Shown here: positions 6,464-10,408 of the stretch, one piece after another | How the letters are laid out: every line of letters starts with the position of its first letter | How positions within the stretch are numbered: position 1 is the stretch's first letter | Source: Tannerella sp. | GTDB lineage: Bacteria; Bacteroidota; Bacteroidia; Bacteroidales; Tannerellaceae | Length of the DNA stretch: 10,408 bases | Direction of reading: 5' to 3' | Assembly: GCA_031282485.1 (NCBI GenBank) | Contig: JAITDQ010000009.1 | Coordinates: forward strand, 1-10,408 | Translations under genes and position numbers: made by a program | The notes under the pieces: model-generated | The model's database searches: none | The model's input: only the letters and a program-made list of their open reading frames with translations | What the model was told of the DNA's origin: nothing

Positions 6464-7474
6464 TTATATTCCAAACGAAATACCTATATTTACGCCTTTC
6501 TTTATAAGGTCATGGTCGACAGGGACTAACTTTGTTTTACCGGCCACTTCGGAAAGGGGGATGGAATCCACATCGTTTCCTCTTATACAAACCATACGTC
6601 CGAAAGATTTCTGCGCAATGAGTTCCGTCGCATGGCCGCCAAGACGCGTAGCCAGATTCCGGTCGAAGGGAGACGGGTTCCCGCCGCGCTGTATATATCC
6701 CAAAACCGTTGTCCGCACCTCTATGTCCGTCGTCTTCTCAATGGCATGAGAGATATAATCCGACGGGCAGCCGTTCGCTTTTTTCAGTCCTTCGGCGATA
6801 ACGACAATTGAATAAGGCTTGCCCAGACGCGAACGCTGAAGTATTTTTTCGTTCACCTTATCAATATCAACGCCCAGTTCGGGAATAAGAATAACGTCCG
6901 CCCCGCCTGCCATTCCCGCATAAAGGGCAATCCAGCCGGCGTGATGTCCCATCACTTCGACAACCATAACCCGTTTGTGCGAACTCGCGGTCGAATGTAA
7001 CCGGTCTATTGCTTCCGTAGCAATATTTACCGCCGTATCGAAACCGAAGGAAAGATCGGTTCCATACACGTCATTATCAATCGTCTTGGGAACACCAATC
7101 ACATTAAGACCCAACTGCATCAGTTTGTTCGCCGTCTTCTGGGTTCCGTTCCCACCGATGCAAACAATACAGTCAAGCCCCAAATCAATGTAATTCCGGT
7201 GTATAAGCTGCGGTTTGTTGTTATCTCCCGAATCAAGTATCTTCTTAAAAGGCTTTTCGCGGGATGTACCGAGAATAGTCCCTCCAAGATTAAGTATACC
7301 GGAGAGTTTGCGCTCGTCAAACACTTCAATATCCTTATTCAGCAATCCGGTAAATCCGTTGTGAATACCTGTTACTTCCATTCCATAATGCAGAATGGCA
7401 GATTTCCCGACCCCCCGAATCGTTGCATTTATTCCCGGACAATCACCTCCGGATGAAAGGATTCCTATCCTCAT
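6464..7474 (-). CDS. pfkA: 6-phosphofructokinase, phosphoryl donor ATP or PPi uncertain
   Basis: 336 residues. It phosphorylates fructose 6-phosphate to fructose 1,6-bisphosphate, the committing step of glycolysis. Seen: SSGGDCPGINA (7-17), IGGNGTQKTANKL (106-118), PKTIDND (129-135) with catalytic D133, and the sugar-binding VMGHHAGW (174-181) and EGL (228-230), with QRGGNPSPFDR (262-272). In E. coli numbering it has Gly at 104 (G110), an ATP-enzyme mark, but Lys at 124 (K130), a PPi-enzyme mark. It also has Asn instead of Asp at 103 (N109). That mixed pattern belongs to the so-called group III PFKs, some of which use PPi. It converges on rnc with an 18-base gap. Its promoter is unclear: TTTG near 7531 and a TATAAT-like run near 7503-7510 are the best I see, and neither is good. 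Confidence 0.93.
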   Translation of the reverse strand: MRIGILSSGGDCPGINATIRGVGKSAILHYGMEVTGIHNGFTGLLNKDIEVFDERKLSGILNLGGTILGTSREKPFKKILDSGDNNKPQLIHRNYIDLGLDCIVCIGGNGTQKTANKLMQLGLNVIGVPKTIDNDVYGTDLSFGFDTAVNIATEAIDRLHSTASSHKRVMVVEVMGHHAGWIALYAGMAGGADVILIPELGVDIDKVNEKILQRSRLGKPYSIVVIAEGLKKANGCPSDYISHAIEKTTDIEVRTTVLGYIQRGGNPSPFDRNLATRLGGHATELIAQKSFGRMVCIRGNDVDSIPLSEVAGKTKLVPVDHDLIKKGVNIGISFGI

Positions 7475-7553
7475 AAGCCATGTTTGTATATAAAGTCTTA
7501 ATTATACCATAATTCAATACTATTATATCCAAACCCTCATTATTTATTTACTT

Positions 7554-7588
7554 AAACAACAAAACCCGGTCAGCTGAAATGCTCCGGG
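7554..7588 (-). terminator. rho-independent terminator of the small exported protein gene
   Basis: On the minus strand CCCGGAGC pairs with GCT and CCGGG (8 bp with a 2-base bulge, 6-base loop, 7588-7565), followed by TTTTGTTGTTT (7564-7554). It lies 17 bases past the stop codon at 7605 and separates that gene from pfkA. Confidence 0.75.
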
Positions 7589-7604
7589 ACAGCCCCCACT
7601 TTAA

Positions 7605-7784
7605 TCAATTAGCGGAAAAAACAACTTCAAATTGAATACCGCCGTTAGCGTCCGTAATCTTTACCAATTTTTCGGTATAAAGATTCTTATTCTTTTTTCT
7701 CTTTATTGCAATATCACTTCCGAAACAGGGAACGCATATCGCAAACACAAAAACTAATAACAAAATACCTTTTACTGTTTTCAT
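7605..7784 (-). CDS. small, probably exported protein of unknown function
   Basis: 59 residues: MKTVKGILLLVFVFAICVPCFGSDIA starts with a basic N-terminus, a hydrophobic core (about 7-18) and a likely signal peptidase site near FG/SD (about 22-23). The mature part is about 37 residues, lysine-rich (IKRKKNKNLYTEKLVKI), and ends in a short strand-like segment (GGIQFEVVFSAN). Cys18 is not in a normal lipobox, so a lipoprotein is unlikely. The shape faintly recalls the N-terminal part of small DUF3244-type Bacteroides proteins, but it is too short to claim that. The frame stays open upstream to 7862; the ATG at 7784 is chosen because the signal peptide begins there and a strong promoter ends about 25 bases upstream. 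It has its own promoter and terminator, so it is a single-gene unit. Confidence 0.65.
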   Translation of the reverse strand: MKTVKGILLLVFVFAICVPCFGSDIAIKRKKNKNLYTEKLVKITDANGGIQFEVVFSAN

Positions 7785-7808
7785 ACTTATAATATTTAAT
7801 TTACGCGA

Positions 7809-7837
7809 CAAAGATATACATTTTTCCGAAAAAACAA
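7809..7837 (-). promoter_or_regulatory. promoter of the small exported protein gene
   Basis: On the minus strand TATCTTTG at 7816-7809 is an exact TAnnTTTG match and TTG lies at 7837-7835, 18 bases upstream. This is the best promoter in the window. A second exact match, TATATTTG at 7857-7850, could be an alternative start. Confidence 0.75.
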
Positions 7838-7933
7838 TATGTTTTATTGCAAATATAAGCAAAAAAACATGAATCGGCAGAACATCTTCCGGGATTATTA
7901 ACTATAATGCATCATAATAACAAAAAAAATCGC

Positions 7934-7941
7934 TACATTTG
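7934..7941 (+). promoter_or_regulatory. promoter (-7) of the GH3 gene pair
   Basis: TACATTTG is an exact TAnnTTTG match, followed by the usual GCAC. It lies 41 bases before the GH3 start codon. No TTG occurs at the expected -33 distance. Confidence 0.55.
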
Positions 7942-7982
7942 CACGATTTTAAAGGCAACTTATTTCCTTATTAATCGAATAT

Positions 7983-9497
7983 ATGGACATCATAACTAAA
8001 ACGATATCACCCTTGTTTGCAGCAAGAGAACGACAGATAAAGTCGTTCGGGAAACTTGTCGCCGATATTCAACATAAACAGTTACTGCAACTTATACATA
8101 CGGCAAAAAATACGGAATGGGGCAAAAAGTACAAATTCCGGGAAATTTCAGGATACCGCACTTTCTGCGAACGTGTCCCCCTGTCCGCTTATGAGGACTT
8201 GCAGCCGTTAATAGAAAGAATGATTAACGGCGAAAAGGACATATTATGGCCATCCGTCGTAAAGTGGTATGCAAAAAGCAGCGGGACAACAAACGACCGC
8301 AGCAAATATATCCCCGTCACATGCGATATCTTAAAAGGATGCCATTATAAAGGAGGATTTGATACCGTTGCCTTATACTTGCGCAACAATCCCGAAACAC
8401 GCTTTTTCTCAAAAAAAGGACTGATCTTAGGCGGAAGCCACAGCCCCTCCGCACTCAATGAAAAAGCGCATTGCGGCGACCTCTCCGCCGTTTTGCTGCA
8501 GAACCTGAATCCCTTCGTGAACTTCATCCGTATTCCGCGTAAGGAAATCATTCTGATGGACGAGTGGGAAGCCAAGTTAAACGCCATTGTGGAACGTACA
8601 TGGAACAAAGACGTCGTAAGCCTATCGGGGATACCTTCATGGATGCTCACGCTCATAAAAGCAATCCTGAATAAGGCCGGAAAGGAAACGCTCCACGAAG
8701 TATGGCCGAATCTTGAAGTATTCTTCCACGGAGGAGTGGGATTTGAACCGTACAGGCCGCAGTACGAAAAATTACTCCCGTCCGGTAAAATGCATTACAT
8801 GGAAACATACAACGCCTCCGAAGGATTTTTCGGCATCCAGGATGACCCGTCGGACAAAAGCCTGCTGCTCATGCCCGACTATGGAATATTTTATGAGTTT
8901 ATTCCTTTGAGCGAGCTGCCGGCAACCGGCAATCCGAAAATTATCCCACCCGAAGACGTGAAAATCGGCGATAACTACGCAATGGTGATAACCACCTCCG
9001 GAGGATTATGGCGTTACTGCATAGGCGATACCGTACGTTTCACCTCATTGTTCCCCCACAAATTCGTCATTACGGGACGGACGAAGCATTTCATCAATGC
9101 TTTCGGCGAAGAACTGATGATTGACAATGCGGAAAGAGGCATCCGCAAAGCCTGCCTCGAAACCGGCGCCACGGTAAGGGCGTACACGGCAGCCCCGCTG
9201 TTTATTTTAGAAGCCGGGAAAGGACGCCACCAGTGGCTGATCGAGTTTGAAAAACCGCCCGAAGACATCGACCGGTTTGCAACAGCGCTGGACAAAGCGC
9301 TCAAGCAACTGAATTCCGACTACGACGCCAAACGGTACAAGGAAATATCACTCCTGAAACCCGAAATCATACCGGCCAGGGAAAACCTGTTTTACGACTG
9401 GCTGAAAGAACACGGCAAACTGGGCGGACAACATAAAGTGCCTTGCCTCTCAAACAACCGCGACTTATTAAACAAACTTATGACTATGAACTTTTAA
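7983..9497 (+). CDS. GH3 family acyl-adenylating enzyme / acyl-amido synthetase
   Basis: 504 residues, close to the usual bacterial GH3 length. GH3 proteins (first known from plant auxin response) activate a carboxylic acid with ATP and join it to an amino acid or amine. Seen: the nucleotide loop SSGTTNDRSKYIP (99-111), the adenine-binding TYNASEG (275-281), the WRYCIGDTV motif (343-351) with its metal/AMP-binding Asp (D349), and GRTKHFINAFGEEL (365-378) leading to the mobile C-terminal domain. There is no signal peptide, so it is cytoplasmic. All adenylation motifs are intact and an active enzyme is expected; the acid and the partner cannot be read. Bacteroidales carry such genes widely, with no agreed role that I know. 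It shares a transcript with the next gene, which starts 4 bases later. Confidence 0.88.
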   Translation: MDIITKTISPLFAARERQIKSFGKLVADIQHKQLLQLIHTAKNTEWGKKYKFREISGYRTFCERVPLSAYEDLQPLIERMINGEKDILWPSVVKWYAKSSGTTNDRSKYIPVTCDILKGCHYKGGFDTVALYLRNNPETRFFSKKGLILGGSHSPSALNEKAHCGDLSAVLLQNLNPFVNFIRIPRKEIILMDEWEAKLNAIVERTWNKDVVSLSGIPSWMLTLIKAILNKAGKETLHEVWPNLEVFFHGGVGFEPYRPQYEKLLPSGKMHYMETYNASEGFFGIQDDPSDKSLLLMPDYGIFYEFIPLSELPATGNPKIIPPEDVKIGDNYAMVITTSGGLWRYCIGDTVRFTSLFPHKFVITGRTKHFINAFGEELMIDNAERGIRKACLETGATVRAYTAAPLFILEAGKGRHQWLIEFEKPPEDIDRFATALDKALKQLNSDYDAKRYKEISLLKPEIIPARENLFYDWLKEHGKLGGQHKVPCLSNNRDLLNKLMTMNF

Positions 9498-9501
9498 AAC
9501 C

Positions 9502-10408
9502 ATGCAATACAAAACAGTTACAGACAGGAACAGGCGCGTGACGGCCACAATCGCCACGTTTTCCCCCGAAAAAGGGGTGTCCGAATATCACTTGACGATT
9601 CAGCCGACGGAAAAGGGACTTCCCTTTCGGGAACAGACAGAATCGGTTCTTTCATTTTTCGAGGATATCCGTAAAAACGATTTGCATAACGCTACCATTG
9701 TTTTCCGGCGCTTTTTTTTAAGCGATGCGGCCAACCAAACGGAACCCTTATCACACTATTTGCCTGAAAACAGAAACAACCTGTCAATCATAGAACAGCC
9801 TCCGCTGAACGGCGCTAAAATCGCCCTGTGGGCATACCTGCAAACCGGGGCGGATGTTTCGGCGAATCAGCCTGCGTCTCCCGGCCTTTACAGCGTACGG
9901 CACGGGAAATACCTGCATTTGTGGAAAGGCGCGGCGATAAGTCCGGAAAACGATTCCGAAACACAAATGAACGCATTGCTGAACGGCTACATTGCGCAAC
10001 TGAAGGAACATAACTGTACACTTGCCGGCAGTTGCATCCGCACCTGGATATTCGTCCGGGACGTCGACGTTAACTATGCCGGGATAGTAAAAGCCCGGCG
10101 GGAACGGTTTGCCGAAAACGGACTTACCGAAAAAACGCATTACATCGCAAGCACAGGAATCGGCGGCCGTCATGCCGACCCAAAAGCAATCGTCGTACTC
10201 GACGCTTATGCCGTCAAAGGTCTTGAAGACGGGCAAATCCAATACCTGTATGCAAAATCCCATCTCAATTCCACTTACGAATACGGCGTAACATTCGAGC
10301 GCGGAACATGTATTCGCTATGGCGATCGCCGGCATGTATTCATCTCCGGCACGGCAAGCATTGACAATCAGGGAAAGATCGTTCACGAAGGCGACGTCGA
10401 CAGGCAGA
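9502..10408 (+). CDS. RidA/YjgF-superfamily protein with chorismatase-like features, 5' part only
   Basis: 302 codons are visible and the frame runs off the right edge. Three RidA-like segments can be made out. The first is near 43-77 (FREQTESVLSFFEDIRKNDL, VFRRFFLSD). The second is near 155-225 (RTWIFVRDVDVNYAGIVKARRERF, then IASTGIGGR). A third begins near 264 with the strand VFISGTASID (279-288) and VHEGDVDRQ (294-302). The phrase SGTASI followed by H-x-GD is a mark of chorismatases (FkbO, Hyg5, XanB2), which remove pyruvate from chorismate using a YjgF-like fold; plain RidA proteins have only one such unit. The catalytic residues of chorismatases lie further on, outside the window, so activity cannot be judged. 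It starts 4 bases after the GH3 stop, so the two genes are almost surely co-transcribed. The alternative is a Rid-family deaminase or ligand-binding protein. Confidence 0.75.
   Translation, partial: MQYKTVTDRNRRVTATIATFSPEKGVSEYHLTIQPTEKGLPFREQTESVLSFFEDIRKNDLHNATIVFRRFFLSDAANQTEPLSHYLPENRNNLSIIEQPPLNGAKIALWAYLQTGADVSANQPASPGLYSVRHGKYLHLWKGAAISPENDSETQMNALLNGYIAQLKEHNCTLAGSCIRTWIFVRDVDVNYAGIVKARRERFAENGLTEKTHYIASTGIGGRHADPKAIVVLDAYAVKGLEDGQIQYLYAKSHLNSTYEYGVTFERGTCIRYGDRRHVFISGTASIDNQGKIVHEGDVDRQ

Noticed and set aside
9784..10386. 200-codon minus-strand frame at the right end
   Set aside because: Antisense to the RidA-like gene, which has recognisable motifs and follows GH3 in an operon; no domain is visible in the antisense product.

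Overview
The window reads as chromosomal core DNA from a member of the Bacteroidota, most likely order Bacteroidales. The basis is the gene content (a Bacteroides-type HU-related DNA-binding protein, DUF4254, acpP-fabF-rnc, a PFK of the GGNGT type), promoters that fit the Bacteroidetes consensus TAnnTTTG at -7, and the near absence of Shine-Dalgarno sequences. I see no insertion sequence, phage gene, CRISPR array, tRNA or rRNA.

Layout, left to right. (1) The 5' part of an HU-related DNA-binding protein on the minus strand (1-311), preceded by an AT-rich stretch of about 600 bases with no convincing gene but with a (CT)7 tract and a possible promoter. (2) A three-gene minus-strand operon for lipopolysaccharide building, transcribed in the order DUF4254 protein, family 9 glycosyltransferase (heptosyltransferase-like), WaaP/InaA-like LPS kinase. 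It has a promoter just before the DUF4254 gene. (3) purN on the minus strand, divergent from the plus-strand acpP-fabF-rnc cluster. The two promoters overlap in about 40 bases, and a perfect 23-base inverted repeat lies in the purN leader. (4) pfkA on the minus strand, ending 18 bases from the end of rnc. (5) A small, probably exported 59-residue protein with its own promoter and terminator. (6) A plus-strand pair: a GH3-family acyl-adenylating/amide synthetase, and 4 bases after it a RidA/YjgF-superfamily protein with chorismatase-like features that runs off the right edge.

How the genes work together. acpP and fabF supply the carrier protein and condensing enzyme for fatty acid elongation, and rnc shares their transcript. 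The DUF4254-GT9-kinase operon probably acts on the LPS core. PurN (formyl transfer in purine synthesis) and PfkA (glycolysis) are central metabolism. The GH3 plus chorismatase-like pair is the part whose biology is least described. If both families keep their usual chemistry, it could make an aromatic acid from chorismate and conjugate it to an amino acid or amine. That is inference, not something the sequence proves.
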